Shown: one piece after another, positions 41,784-52,156 of the stretch
Layout of the letters: every line of letters begins with the position of its first letter
Position numbering within the stretch: position 1 is the stretch's first letter
Assembly (NCBI RefSeq): GCF_004310335.1
Contig: NZ_SIRS01000001.1
Span: forward strand, 785,300-849,299
Direction of reading: 5' to 3'
DNA from: Hyunsoonleella pacifica
GTDB lineage: Bacteria > Bacteroidota > Bacteroidia > Flavobacteriales > Flavobacteriaceae
Length of the DNA: 64,000 nt
The notes under the pieces: generated by a model
The model's input: the letters and a program-made list of their open reading frames with translations, nothing else
Databases searched by the model: none
What the model was told of the DNA's origin: nothing
Translations under genes and position numbers: made by a program

Positions 41784-43641
41784 TATCAGTATAGTTTGTT
41801 TTTCCAATAATTAAGAAAAGTAAAATTAAGGATAGTAAATAGTAAATACTTGTATTACTGGATAAAATGATGTCATAAACTATTTTACTAATGTTAGCAC
41901 TAATTAGGAATAAAATAATTTTGTTAGCCAAACTAAGCTTCTTCAAAATGAAAACTAAGCTCAAATAAATTATCATAATACAACCAATAAAATTAAGCCA
42001 TAAATAACTTAATATTGGATTAAGGCCTTGTTGTTCTAATTTAAATATTCCAAAATAATAAAATATTAATATAAAAATTTGTGTAATTAGTGCAGAAAGG
42101 AATACATGATTTCCTCTAATTTTTTTAAAAAAGAATGCTATTAAAAATATTCCTAACACAGTTCCATAGAAAAGAGATCCAATGGTATTGACTAGCTGAA
42201 TTAGATTGTCAAAAAGTTTGGCAACACAAGCTACAGCTATGGCAATAATACCCCATAACAGTGTAAACCATCTAGACGCCTTAACCATCTGTTCTTCAGT
42301 TTTTTCTGAAACGTTTCTCTTGTATAAATCTATTGTGGTAGTGGAGCCTAAAGCATTCAATTCACTAGCGGTACTAGACATAGCAGCACTTAAAATAACA
42401 GCCAATAGTAATCCAATTAAACCCCGTGGTAGGTTATTTAAAATAAAATGAATAAACACATAGTCTTTATCATTACTTTCTATTTTTAAGTCCTTGCTTT
42501 CTCCTGCTTTTTTAATTAGGTCTCTGGCTTCTTTGCGTAACTCTTCATTTGCAGTATTAGCTGCTGAAATATATTTAGCAGCTTCTGTATTTTCAGAGTT
42601 CACATAGGCTTTTATAATTTTTTGCTTATCTCTAAAAATCTGCTGTTGTTCGTTCTGAAGTTTTTTATAATCCTCAGCATATTCAGAATTTAAAACGACT
42701 TCGGTTGCAGTTGGATTAAAATTCACAGGTGCTTCATTAAACTGATAAAACACGAATACCATGACACCAACTAACAGAATAAAAAACTGCATTGGAATTT
42801 TTAAAAGGCCATTAAAGACTAATCCCAATTGCATTTCTTTTACCGATTTTCCGGATAGGTAACGTTGTACTTGGCTTTGATCTGTGCCAAAATAAGAGAG
42901 GGCTAAAAACGTACCACCAATTAGTCCAGACCATACCGTATAGCGGTTATCCAGATTAAAAGAGAAGTCTAAAACTTCCATTTTACCACTAGCTCCAGCA
43001 ATTTCTAGAGCTTTTTGAAATGTGATATCCTCTGGTAATTTATCCACAATTAAAAAGAATGCCACTAACATTCCTGCAAAAATAATTACCATTTGGTGTT
43101 TCTGTGTTACGTTTACTGCTCGTGTACCTCCAGAAACGGTATAAATAATCACTAATATACCTATGACTATGTTCAATGTTAACAAATCCCAACCTAAGAC
43201 TACAGATAAAATAATAGCAGGAGCAAAGATGGTAATACCAGCAGCTAAGCCACGTTGTATTAAAAACAAAATAGCAGCAAGTGTTCTGGTTTTTAAATCG
43301 AATCTATTTTCTAAAAACTCGTAAGCAGTATATACTTTTAAACGATGATATAAAGGAATAAACACTATACAAATTACAATCATGGCAATAGGTAAGCCAA
43401 AGTAAAATTGTACAAAGCCCATACCATCATTGTAAGCTTGTCCTGGTGTGGATAAAAACGTAATAGCACTGGCTTGTGTTGCCATGACTGATAAGCCAAT
43501 GGTCCACCACTTAGAGGTATTACCACCACGTAGATAGTCTTTTACATTTTTACTTCCTCGTGTTTGCCATGTGCCGTAAGCTACAATAGCAATTAAAGTT
43601 ATAGAAAGCACTATCCAATCTACCCAATTTAGCATGTGCAT
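41767..43641 (-). CDS. Sodium:solute symporter (SSS family)
   Basis: 624 residues, about 14-15 membrane segments. SSS hallmarks: YGTWQTRGSKNVKDYLRGG, LSVMATQASAITFLSTPGQAY, GGTRAVNVTQKHQM, SYFGTDQSQVQRYL and the second SSS block AILSAAMSSTASELNALGS. A hydrophilic insert (residues ~320-375) is rich in charged residues. Likely takes up a sugar or sugar acid liberated by the secreted PIG-L-family enzyme encoded upstream. Confidence 0.92.
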   Translation of the reverse strand: MHMLNWVDWIVLSITLIAIVAYGTWQTRGSKNVKDYLRGGNTSKWWTIGLSVMATQASAITFLSTPGQAYNDGMGFVQFYFGLPIAMIVICIVFIPLYHRLKVYTAYEFLENRFDLKTRTLAAILFLIQRGLAAGITIFAPAIILSVVLGWDLLTLNIVIGILVIIYTVSGGTRAVNVTQKHQMVIIFAGMLVAFFLIVDKLPEDITFQKALEIAGASGKMEVLDFSFNLDNRYTVWSGLIGGTFLALSYFGTDQSQVQRYLSGKSVKEMQLGLVFNGLLKIPMQFFILLVGVMVFVFYQFNEAPVNFNPTATEVVLNSEYAEDYKKLQNEQQQIFRDKQKIIKAYVNSENTEAAKYISAANTANEELRKEARDLIKKAGESKDLKIESNDKDYVFIHFILNNLPRGLIGLLLAVILSAAMSSTASELNALGSTTTIDLYKRNVSEKTEEQMVKASRWFTLLWGIIAIAVACVAKLFDNLIQLVNTIGSLFYGTVLGIFLIAFFFKKIRGNHVFLSALITQIFILIFYYFGIFKLEQQGLNPILSYLWLNFIGCIMIIYLSLVFILKKLSLANKIILFLISANISKIVYDIILSSNTSIYYLLSLILLFLIIGKTNYTDNATTT

Positions 43642-43644
43642 GAC

Positions 43645-43752
43645 TTAGAAGGTTTTAGTGATGATATAAAATGCCAAAAAATACAACAGATTAACCACCA
43701 ACACTATGGTGTACAGTTTTTGCCATTGTTGCTTTGGTGAGTCTTCTCTCAT
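43645..43752 (-). CDS. 35-residue single-TM small protein in the symporter operon
   Basis: ATG 43752 to TAA 43645: MREDSPKQQWQKLYTIVLVV then NLLYFLAFYIITKTF. Basic/polar N-terminus and one hydrophobic helix. It lies 2 nt after the PIG-L gene stop and 3 nt before the symporter gene, so it is plausible as a symporter accessory subunit. Too short to rest on a family match; conservation of position would settle it. Confidence 0.6.
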   Translation of the reverse strand: MREDSPKQQWQKLYTIVLVVNLLYFLAFYIITKTF

Positions 43753-43754
43753 AA

Positions 43755-46280
43755 TTAGTCTTCTAGTTTTAGAGCGTTTTTAATCTCGTCCTTTCCTAAA
43801 GATAACATATTTGCGAATAAGCGGTAAGCCCCGGAAACCCCAGCAGGAAACTCCCTAAAAAAGCTTAACCCAGTGTATATATAGTAGCCTTTACCATGTT
43901 TTGCTACAAGTAAACTTCCTTTTTTGGCTGTCTCTCCTTTGTCATTCATAGACAAAATAGGCGTAAACTCATTACCCCAACCGTTTGCAAAATATAAACC
44001 ACGCTCTTGAGTCCATCCTTTAAAATCGTTTTGGGTAATTTTATTTGGGTAGTTAAGTACTTCATGATCTGGGTTTATAAAACGCACTTCGGCATTTTCA
44101 TCCGTTACACGGTCTCTAGATAATTGTAAATCGTAAGGTGCTAAATCTTTTGTTTTTAAACGATAAGAAGTACTGTATTGTACAATTACGTTACCACCGT
44201 TAGATACAAAATCGAATAGTTGTTGTTGTTTAAACTGTAAGTCATCTAAGATATTATGCGCTCTAATACCAACAACTACAGCATCAAATTTACTTAAGGT
44301 TTCTGGAGTAATTTCATCTGTAGAAATCGTACGAACATTATATCCAATTTGGCGTAAACTTTCAGGAACTACATCCCCAGCTCCTTGGATATACCCAATG
44401 TTTTCGCCTCGTTTCTTAATGTCTAAACGTACTACCTTACTTTCACTTGGCAATAAAACTGTTTGAAAGGGGATGTGCTCATAATCAATTTCAATAAGTT
44501 CTTTTGTATAATCTTTATCGTCTATATGTACAATGGGACCAATAAATCCTTCACTTTGATTTTCTGGAGGAATTACAGTGAATACCAAGGTTTGTTCTTC
44601 GCCTTTATGTGAAATAGATACTTTTTGCTTTTTAGGATATACTTGCCAATCGTTTGGATGACATACTTCAACATCACCTTCTAAATTATCTCTACCTGCT
44701 TTTATTACAACTGTAATATCACGTTGTTTATCATTTTCAAAAATGAACACTTTTTCTTTGATTCTAGCAGATACTTCTGGGATAACTTCAAACGGACGGT
44801 ATAATTCGCCTTTGTCTGGTTTTGAAAATCGTTGAATTACTGGTTTTGAAAATGTTATTGGTGTATTTTCAATAAGCAAATTAAAATCAACTGTATATTG
44901 TCGTGGTGTTTCTGGTTTTCCAATTAAGGTTTTGTCTTCTACTTGATACATACCTAAAGTGCCTTTTTTATTTAGCCAATATGGTGTAGTAGGTTTGGCA
45001 TCATCTTCTATTTTTAATACTTCTTTAAATATGAATCGGGTGTTGTTATCTAATTTGATGTTTTTTGATACATCTATATTACTAATGTTACCTATGCTTA
45101 CTAATGTAATAGGTAAATCGCTTCTATTTAAAACTTCTAAACCAACATTTACCATATTGCCAGCTGTAGCCCAATTACTATCAGCAGAGGCTTCTAGATA
45201 TATACCAGCACACATTTGAATGATACGTTTTAATTCTTCAGATTTTAAAGCTTTCCAGTGTTCATCTTCAATATGTTGTAGCAGTTTATAAGCTTTAACT
45301 AAGTCTGGCACATGTACAGAAGGATTTGTGAAATTAAAATTAGATTCAATAGCATTTAAAATAGTTCCAATGGCTTTTCCTCCTTTTACACGATTCCAAG
45401 ACGTATCAATTCCAGCGAATACATTGTTTGCACCATTAAGAGGATCGCCTTTTAAAAACTCAATATATTCATCTTGTGTGCCTCGAGTAGAAATACGCCC
45501 GAATCCTTGGCACAAATGCTGGCTACTTGCAATAGACGCCAATTCGTTGTTAGACATTCCTTTTAATGGATAGTATACACCAATATCTAGCTTTAGCATG
45601 TTGCTTTTATCTATTTTATCAAATGCTTCCTTATTACCGTAACGCCACCAACTGGTATTGTAAAACAAGCGTTTTGGTTGCCAAAGTGAAGTGTATTGCA
45701 AATGTTCTGGGTAAGCTGTTGCGCTATTTGCCATATCAAATGCTTCAATGCTTAGCATAGCAGATGTAGTGTGATGTCCATGAGTTTGTCCGGCTCTTCT
45801 GTGATCAAATCTATTAATAATCACATCTGGTTTAAATTGTCTTATGGCAAATACTACATCACTCAGTACTTCATTTTTATCCCAAATTTCTAAAGTTTCA
45901 TCAGGATGTTTGGAGTAGCCAAAATCGTTAGCACGAGTAAAGCGTTGTTTACCACCATCTACACTTCTAGCAGCTAATAGCTCTTGCGTTCTAATTACTC
46001 CCAAAAGCTCTCTAATTTCTGGACCAATTAAGTTTTGTCCGCCATCTCCACGTGTTAAAGATAAATAAGCTGTACGTGCTTTTACGTGGTTTGCCATATA
46101 AGCAATAAGCCTAGTGTTTTCATCATCAGGATGTGCCGCTACATACAATACAGATCCTAAAACGTTAAGTTTTTGAATGGATTCATAAATTTCTGAAGAT
46201 GATGGCACTTTTGGTTTTTGTGCTCTAATGGATGATAGCATAAAGATGGCTATCAGGGTTAAAAGTAATCGTTTTTGCAT
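43755..46280 (-). CDS. Secreted PIG-L-family deacetylase, long Bacteroidota form
   Basis: 841 residues. Signal peptide ~1-20 (MLSSIRAQ). N-terminal PIG-L/LmbE domain: LYVAAHPDDENTRLIAYM with the AHPDDE zinc motif, SLTRGDGGQNLIG, GQTHGHHTTSAML with the third zinc His. The rest contains Ig-like sandwich segments and a C-terminal glutamine-amidotransferase-like fold (VVVGIRAHNILDDLQFKQQ, FVSNGGNVIVQYSTSY). Acts on N-acetylated sugars in the periplasm. First gene of the PIG-L/small TM/SSS/Gfo-Idh operon. Confidence 0.88.
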   Translation of the reverse strand: MQKRLLLTLIAIFMLSSIRAQKPKVPSSSEIYESIQKLNVLGSVLYVAAHPDDENTRLIAYMANHVKARTAYLSLTRGDGGQNLIGPEIRELLGVIRTQELLAARSVDGGKQRFTRANDFGYSKHPDETLEIWDKNEVLSDVVFAIRQFKPDVIINRFDHRRAGQTHGHHTTSAMLSIEAFDMANSATAYPEHLQYTSLWQPKRLFYNTSWWRYGNKEAFDKIDKSNMLKLDIGVYYPLKGMSNNELASIASSQHLCQGFGRISTRGTQDEYIEFLKGDPLNGANNVFAGIDTSWNRVKGGKAIGTILNAIESNFNFTNPSVHVPDLVKAYKLLQHIEDEHWKALKSEELKRIIQMCAGIYLEASADSNWATAGNMVNVGLEVLNRSDLPITLVSIGNISNIDVSKNIKLDNNTRFIFKEVLKIEDDAKPTTPYWLNKKGTLGMYQVEDKTLIGKPETPRQYTVDFNLLIENTPITFSKPVIQRFSKPDKGELYRPFEVIPEVSARIKEKVFIFENDKQRDITVVIKAGRDNLEGDVEVCHPNDWQVYPKKQKVSISHKGEEQTLVFTVIPPENQSEGFIGPIVHIDDKDYTKELIEIDYEHIPFQTVLLPSESKVVRLDIKKRGENIGYIQGAGDVVPESLRQIGYNVRTISTDEITPETLSKFDAVVVGIRAHNILDDLQFKQQQLFDFVSNGGNVIVQYSTSYRLKTKDLAPYDLQLSRDRVTDENAEVRFINPDHEVLNYPNKITQNDFKGWTQERGLYFANGWGNEFTPILSMNDKGETAKKGSLLVAKHGKGYYIYTGLSFFREFPAGVSGAYRLFANMLSLGKDEIKNALKLED

Positions 46281-46568
46281 AACTTTCTTTTGCTGACTGC
46301 CAAATATAAATAAAGAAACTAGCGGATGTTCTGGTTTTAATTTTTATTTAACGATGTTTAAAATGCATTTCATGGATGATTTTCTAGATTGTTACCTAAA
46401 GTTTAATTAACTGTTAAACTTTACATGTTTTTAACTATTATATTTTTCCAATACGCTGTTTTTTAGTTTATAAGAATATACGTGTATTTTACCGATGAAA
46501 AAAATACATTTTTTGATATATTTTCGTATAAGTTTTTAAAAATTTTATTTAACCTAAATTAGAAAAAA

Positions 46569-47480
46569 ATGAAAAATTTACTTAACCTAATGAATTTAAA
46601 AATGCTAATGATAATAGCTTTATTAGCAGTTGTTATGTCTTGTTCTAATGAAGAACAAGAAGTGTTTCAAGAGGATTTGAATGAGATTCAAGATCCTGAA
46701 AATAGTGATTTATCTGCCGTATGTAGTTTTGGAAATACAAAGTATACGTACAGTGGTCCTGGAAATGATGTTAATGAAGCTGTTGATGATGAAATAGATG
46801 ATAGGTCTTGTCCTTACAACTATGCGCAAACAACTAATGGTACTCCGCATACTTGGGGTAGTTATAGACTTAGAGCAGGAACAAGTACAGACAACCTACA
46901 ACCAAGAATAGAAAGAGCAAGTAAGGTAGTCAAAAATGTGAAGGTTGGGAATTTTATCGAAATTAAAGGAACAGTTCGCATTAAGCGCGTAGGTGATGGT
47001 GATTCTACCTCTACTAATGGAGAGCTTGGTAATAGTAACGGAACTTACCTTATACAAGCTAAGGGAAAACATTCTACTCCTGATGGTGAGCCTGTAGTAG
47101 GAAGTGCAGACCCAGCAATTTGTTTGTTTGTTGCTAAGCCTATAGAAGAAAATGGGATACAATATTATGATATTTATCGAGAACAAATTACTGAACGTGG
47201 AGGATCAGGCTCAGGAGGAAGAACATTATTTGGACCAATAACTAGAGTAAGACAAAACAGAGATTTTGACATTACTGTTAAAACTGGTTTTGATGTGTCT
47301 GGTGGAGAATTTAGACATTATGTAAATTCGACTATTAACGGTGTCTTTAGAAGTTTTAGAGTGCCAAATCCAGACAGAGCATTACAAGCTAAATTGCGTA
47401 TGGGGGCTTACCGTTGTAAAGGTGGAGAAGCGGAAATTTTATGGCGTGATGTTACTACAAGATTTGTTAACAATCCATAA
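46569..47480 (+). CDS. Surface lipoprotein with a predicted jelly-roll domain
   Basis: 303 residues. Lipoprotein signal peptide with lipobox VMSC (Cys ~25), then SNEEQEVFQED, an acidic stretch like the surface-export signal of Bacteroidota lipoproteins. Mature part: VKVGNFIEIKGTVRIKRVGDG, GTYLIQAKGKHS, AICLFVAKPI, LRMGAYRCKGGEAEILWRDV (split MGAYRCKGG, EAEILWRDV). This layout recalls concanavalin-like folds of polysaccharide lyases (a YR..GxAxIxW end), but I cannot assign a family or catalytic residues. Followed by a terminator. Confidence 0.55.
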   Translation: MKNLLNLMNLKMLMIIALLAVVMSCSNEEQEVFQEDLNEIQDPENSDLSAVCSFGNTKYTYSGPGNDVNEAVDDEIDDRSCPYNYAQTTNGTPHTWGSYRLRAGTSTDNLQPRIERASKVVKNVKVGNFIEIKGTVRIKRVGDGDSTSTNGELGNSNGTYLIQAKGKHSTPDGEPVVGSADPAICLFVAKPIEENGIQYYDIYREQITERGGSGSGGRTLFGPITRVRQNRDFDITVKTGFDVSGGEFRHYVNSTINGVFRSFRVPNPDRALQAKLRMGAYRCKGGEAEILWRDVTTRFVNNP

Positions 47481-47517
47481 ATACATATCCAAAATTAGTT
47501 AGATGTAATAGACTTTA

Positions 47518-47556
47518 GAAACTGCCTGAAAAAATATTTTTTTAGGCAGTTTTTTA
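47518..47556 (+). terminator. Intrinsic terminator after the jelly-roll lipoprotein gene
   Basis: ACTGCCT (47521-47527) pairs with AGGCAGT (47544-47550), extended by internal A/T runs, followed by TTTTTTATATA. Confidence 0.85.
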
Positions 47557-47704
47557 TATAATAAACAATAAGTGATGTTGAATGTTGAGGCTAGTTCACA
47601 AAGAAGAAGACTAGTATGAATTATTTTCATAGTATCTTATGTAGTCAATGGCTTTTAAAAGTATATGTAATTATATAAATAGTTAACTAATTTTTAGTAC
47701 TAGT

Positions 47705-50356
47705 TTAATTGATTATTATTTTCTCTGAAAACGATGCGTTTTTATCAGTAATTCTCAAAAAATACATTCCTGATTGCAACCCCAAGGTTGTAACATTTTT
47801 GTTTAAGAAGGTTGTTTCTGGTATAAATTCAGTGTACACTAATTGCCCGCTGAGATTAAATATTTCTATGTTTAAATTTTTATAAGAATGAAGAGCCTTT
47901 GCTTTTATGCTAAAACTTCCAGAATTAGGATTTGGAAATATGGTAAATTCATTAAATATCTCGTCATTTAAAGCAATATCTTTTTGTTCTTTTTTGCACA
48001 ACTCAATAAACCAAGAATTGAAAATTCCTATATTTTCGGTACCATTATCCATTATTTCAATAGTCCAGTCTCCTATAGCATCTTCATTACTAAATGTAGT
48101 TAATGTACCACTTAGTGATTTTTGATTAATATTTAAATCACTCTTTGCGCAGTTAAAATTTAAAGTTTGATCATCAAATACTGTAAATAAGTTTTCTTCT
48201 GTTGAACAGCTTTTATATGTTTTAAGTATGACTTCGGTACCTTTAGGGCTTGTTATAGTAATTCCTAAGTCCCCAATGATGGGATGAGATATAGCAACAC
48301 CTATATTAATATCAGATATAATAGATGATTCCGGGATGGTTATACTATGTATTAAAGTAGATATGGTATTCGTTTCATCACTAATAATTTGTAGATTTAA
48401 GCTTTCATGAGATTCGAATTTTTTGCAAGTGTTAACTACTTCTACACCAATAGCAATATCACTTTTATTCACAGCAAAAAAATGATGGTTTGAAGCTTCT
48501 AACATAAATCTGCATTCTGAAGCAATAATATCTGGGATATCAAAGGTATAAGATCCATTATTAGGAATATTTTTAGCAATAACAGTGTCATACGAAATAC
48601 CACCATTTGTTGATAATAATATATTTACATTTTCTCCTCCATCAATATTATCAGTATTGTTTACTAACCACCTAATTGTTTGAGTACTTCCTGCTGTAAG
48701 AATTAAATCTTCCTCAGCAAAATTTATAATTTCAAAAGGCCCGTAAGCATTATCAAATGTTAGGGTAATATCATCAAAGCTAGTTTTACCGCCTTCTGGA
48801 TTATTGTCTCTAACGGTTAATCTAAAATCTGCTGTTCTATTAACATTTGGTACTTTTTCCCATAAAGTCTCATTTAATCCAAATCTTAAATCAAGCAAAT
48901 TGGGAAAATATCTAATTGGATTATTAGTTGGTGGAAAACTTCTAAATAAAACAGCATCACTATCACTTAAATCAGGATTAGGGTATACAGTTTTTGATCC
49001 GTTATCATTAATTTGCTCCCAACAGTAGGTTAATGTACCGTTATCATCTTTATCTGTTACGCCTATCAATTTAAAAGGAGTACCTATGGGGTGGGTTAAA
49101 TTTGTACCTGCGTTAGCAATAGGGCTTAAATTATTCAATAAAGTACCACTAGCACATTGAGTTTTGCTTACTACATTGTTTATTTGTTCTATTGAAATAC
49201 CATGAAAATACGAATCGTTTGCCAGTTGTATGTTAGCAGATCTTCCAATACCAGAATACCCCATTATTGTAGAGCCACTACCAGGTTCTACTTGTACTTT
49301 AGTGCCTTCATTTCCAAGATAAGTCCATGTATGATTAGCTCCCAATTGATGTCCTATTTCATGTGCTAACAAACTGAAATCAAAATGAAAACCTGATGGA
49401 AAGTCACTAGAGGAGTATGCACTCCCTTTTTTTCCATCTTCACAAATGCAACCTATACAATTAGCATTGCCACCTATTCCTACAGCTGATAATAGATGAC
49501 CAATATTATAATTTGTATTACCAATAGTTGTATCAAGATTTTGTTGTAACTCTTCTCCATAGTTGGATGGAAAATTAGAATACGGATCGCTTTCTGCATT
49601 TAAATAAACTATAGCATCATTATTTTCTACCAAAACAAAGCTAATGTTTAAATCTCTTTCAAAAACAGCATTGATGTTTGTTAAACTAGATACTATCGCT
49701 GCATTTACATTAGCTAATGTTCCTCCATGAAAAATAGAATACTCACCAGTGGCTGATAATGCTATGTTAAAAACTCTCTTTTCAGAGGTTTTGATTTTAT
49801 TTGTATGAGATGTATGGCTATATGCAAAGTTTTTGTTTTGAGTAAGTGTTTTACATGTAGAAGTAATTATTATTTCTTCTGGGGAATGCTCTAAAATATA
49901 AAAACCGTTTTTTAAATCTGTGTGTGGTTGATAATACAGAGGTTTGTCATTACCTAATAATATGCCTGAAAACCCCTTGTAGGGAGAAATACTAAACCTT
50001 AAATAATTTGATGGATTATCGATACCATAGCCTACATAAGATCTAATGGAAGGGTATTTTTCCTGTAATCTTTTTTGCATTACTGACAACTCTATAATTT
50101 TAAACTTTTCAAATTTGCCTTTTGCATTGGGAAAAGAGATAATATTATCTCCTTTTGTAGAAAAGTTATTTAAATTATCAATGTTATCCAGTTTACTTTT
50201 AAGAGCTTTATAATCATAATTATAAAGTTTACTTTTACTGCTTTGTGTAGAATTTATACTCCTGTTCGATTTAAAAAACAAATCGTTTTGGGCTCTACAT
50301 AAACATATAGAACAGCAGAAGAGAATGTATAAATAATAGTTAAGACTTGGGGGCAT
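47705..50356 (-). CDS. Type IX-secreted metzincin metalloprotease (M12B-like) with P-domain
   Basis: 883 residues. Signal peptide ~1-22; propeptide to ~190; catalytic domain with HEIGHQLGANH (three zinc His and Glu) and the Met-turn STIMGYSG. C-terminal regions: an Ig-like part, then a proprotein-convertase P-type domain (INIGVAISHPIIGDLGITI, GDWTIEIMDNGTENIGI, split as INIGVAISHPIIGDL and GDWTIEIMDNG) and a type A type-IX sorting domain (FTIFPNPNSGSFSI ... GLQSGMYFLRI ... EKIIIN). Secreted protein degradation; no operon partner. Confidence 0.9.
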   Translation of the reverse strand: MPPSLNYYLYILFCCSICLCRAQNDLFFKSNRSINSTQSSKSKLYNYDYKALKSKLDNIDNLNNFSTKGDNIISFPNAKGKFEKFKIIELSVMQKRLQEKYPSIRSYVGYGIDNPSNYLRFSISPYKGFSGILLGNDKPLYYQPHTDLKNGFYILEHSPEEIIITSTCKTLTQNKNFAYSHTSHTNKIKTSEKRVFNIALSATGEYSIFHGGTLANVNAAIVSSLTNINAVFERDLNISFVLVENNDAIVYLNAESDPYSNFPSNYGEELQQNLDTTIGNTNYNIGHLLSAVGIGGNANCIGCICEDGKKGSAYSSSDFPSGFHFDFSLLAHEIGHQLGANHTWTYLGNEGTKVQVEPGSGSTIMGYSGIGRSANIQLANDSYFHGISIEQINNVVSKTQCASGTLLNNLSPIANAGTNLTHPIGTPFKLIGVTDKDDNGTLTYCWEQINDNGSKTVYPNPDLSDSDAVLFRSFPPTNNPIRYFPNLLDLRFGLNETLWEKVPNVNRTADFRLTVRDNNPEGGKTSFDDITLTFDNAYGPFEIINFAEEDLILTAGSTQTIRWLVNNTDNIDGGENVNILLSTNGGISYDTVIAKNIPNNGSYTFDIPDIIASECRFMLEASNHHFFAVNKSDIAIGVEVVNTCKKFESHESLNLQIISDETNTISTLIHSITIPESSIISDINIGVAISHPIIGDLGITITSPKGTEVILKTYKSCSTEENLFTVFDDQTLNFNCAKSDLNINQKSLSGTLTTFSNEDAIGDWTIEIMDNGTENIGIFNSWFIELCKKEQKDIALNDEIFNEFTIFPNPNSGSFSIKAKALHSYKNLNIEIFNLSGQLVYTEFIPETTFLNKNVTTLGLQSGMYFLRITDKNASFSEKIIIN

Positions 50357-50469
50357 TATTGTTACTATAATTTATATAAAACTAACTAAAAAAGTAACTG
50401 TAAACAATCAATTGTAAAGTTATTTTGTAGCTAAATACAACTTTTTAATAATACGTGATTTTTAGGGAT

Positions 50470-51537
50470 TCACAACCACTTTTTTCGTTTAAAGTAGTAG
50501 AGTAGGGTAATGAAAATGATAATCATAATAGCCCAAACGATATAATAGCCGTATTTGTAGTGTAGCTCTGGCATATTCTGGAAATTCATACCATAAACGC
50601 CAGCGATAAATGTTAGAGGGATGAATATAGAGGCCATAATGGTAAGCACTTTCATGACTTCGTTCATTTTATTGCTTATGGAGGTCATATACATATCCAT
50701 TAAACTCCATATCATTTCTCGGTAAATATCGATATTTTCAGAAACTTGTATAAGATGGTCGTAGATATCGCGGTAGTACGTGAGTGTTCTTTGTTGTATA
50801 AGATTATTATCGTTTTTTTCTATACGATTAAGCACTTCGCGCAATGGGAATATAGCACGGCGTACTCTTAAGATTTCACGTTTTAAATCTTGGATATTTT
50901 TGCTAGTATCATCATCCACTTTGTTAGAGAAAATGTCGGTTTCGAAATCCTCAACCTTATCTCCTAAAATTTCAATGACGCTAAAGTAGTGATCCACTAT
51001 GGCATCAATAAGAGTGTAGAGTAAATAATCGGCAGACATGCTACGTATACGTCCTTTCGCTTGTCTAATCCTGTCTCTTACGGTATCAAATACGTCGCCT
51101 TCGGCTTCTTGGAAAGATAGTACATAATTTTTACCCAAAACGAAACTTACTTGCTCTGAGACGATGTTTTTTTCTTTATCGTAATACAACATTTTAAGGA
51201 CTAAGAAGATATAATCGTCGTACTCATCTATTTTTGGGCGTTGGGCAATGTTTACGATATCTTCTAGAACCAATGGGTGTATATTGTAATGCAACCCTAA
51301 TTTTTCTATTTGCTTTACGTGGTTTAGTCCGTTTATGTTTATCCAAGATACGGTAGGTGTATCTTTGAAATCAAATACATTTTCAACGGTTTTTAGTTGG
51401 GTTTCTGTACAATTTTCTTTTGTAAAATCGAAAGCTTCAAGGAAAAGTTGATCTTTTACTTTTTCTCCAGTATAGACAACACTACCAGGAACTTGTCCTA
51501 GTTTTTTTTTGGAACGGTATAGTCTTTTTCTTGTCAT
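50470..51537 (-). CDS. corA: Magnesium/cobalt transporter CorA
   Basis: 355 residues. Long N-terminal cytoplasmic domain and two C-terminal membrane helices with the YGMNFQNMPEL motif between them (the GMN filter), then a basic C-terminus KRKKWL. PLVLEDIVNIAQRPKIDEY is CorA-typical. The gene starts 29 nt after the MscS-like gene stop on the same strand, so it is probably co-transcribed with it; together they could serve ion or osmotic homeostasis. Confidence 0.93.
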   Translation of the reverse strand: MTRKRLYRSKKKLGQVPGSVVYTGEKVKDQLFLEAFDFTKENCTETQLKTVENVFDFKDTPTVSWININGLNHVKQIEKLGLHYNIHPLVLEDIVNIAQRPKIDEYDDYIFLVLKMLYYDKEKNIVSEQVSFVLGKNYVLSFQEAEGDVFDTVRDRIRQAKGRIRSMSADYLLYTLIDAIVDHYFSVIEILGDKVEDFETDIFSNKVDDDTSKNIQDLKREILRVRRAIFPLREVLNRIEKNDNNLIQQRTLTYYRDIYDHLIQVSENIDIYREMIWSLMDMYMTSISNKMNEVMKVLTIMASIFIPLTFIAGVYGMNFQNMPELHYKYGYYIVWAIMIIIFITLLYYFKRKKWL

Positions 51538-51565
51538 AAACAGTAAGACATAAATATAAGATTAT

Positions 51566-52120
51566 TTAAACGATATCTGCACCGTCATCATTACTATCGC
51601 TATCAATAGCATCTTTTTCTACTAGTGTTACTGCTTTTTGTAGCATAAGGTTATTAGGGTAGGTTACCAAGTCTCCATTGTCTAATCTTAAATGCAATTG
51701 AAAGGCGCGTATATCTTCAATAATGGCTTTTATGGGAAAATCTTTATCATGTATTTCTATTTTATCACCTACTTTATAAGGAAAGTTGAAGAACATGATG
51801 ATACCAGAAGTTACATTACTTAATATGGACCATATCGCAAAAAGAGCAATACCAATAATAGCAAATATTGAGGAGAATATTACAGCAATATCTTCAAACT
51901 TAGCACCTAACACAAAGCATTCTATCAGGATACCAATTAACAAGAGACTAACAGTAACATACCTGCGCATTAGTCGTATTCTTGCATCATTAATACCGCT
52001 TTTGCTTCCTATTTTTTTAATTAAAATATTAGTAACACTACCAATAATTAAAAGTATACCTATTAAAAATCCTGTTCGGATAAGTTCTGTTTGGTGGGTT
52101 TCAAAAAAGTTAGCTATCAT
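51566..52120 (-). CDS. Small MscS-type mechanosensitive channel protein
   Basis: 184 residues, shorter than E. coli MscS (~286). Three hydrophobic segments, then a pore helix region (IALFAIWSILSNVTSGIIMFF) and a beta domain (FPYKVGDKIEIHDKDFPIKAIIEDIRAFQLHL, split as FPYKVGDKIEI and IKAIIEDIRAFQL). It lacks the usual C-terminal vestibule. Precedes corA. Confidence 0.87.
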   Translation of the reverse strand: MIANFFETHQTELIRTGFLIGILLIIGSVTNILIKKIGSKSGINDARIRLMRRYVTVSLLLIGILIECFVLGAKFEDIAVIFSSIFAIIGIALFAIWSILSNVTSGIIMFFNFPYKVGDKIEIHDKDFPIKAIIEDIRAFQLHLRLDNGDLVTYPNNLMLQKAVTLVEKDAIDSDSNDDGADIV

Positions 52121-52156
52121 AATATTGGTGGATTATGATGTAAAGATACACGCAAA

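Noticed and set aside
46896..47186. 96-codon minus-strand frame inside the jelly-roll lipoprotein gene
   Set aside because: Antisense shadow of a gene with signal peptide and terminator; no independent support.
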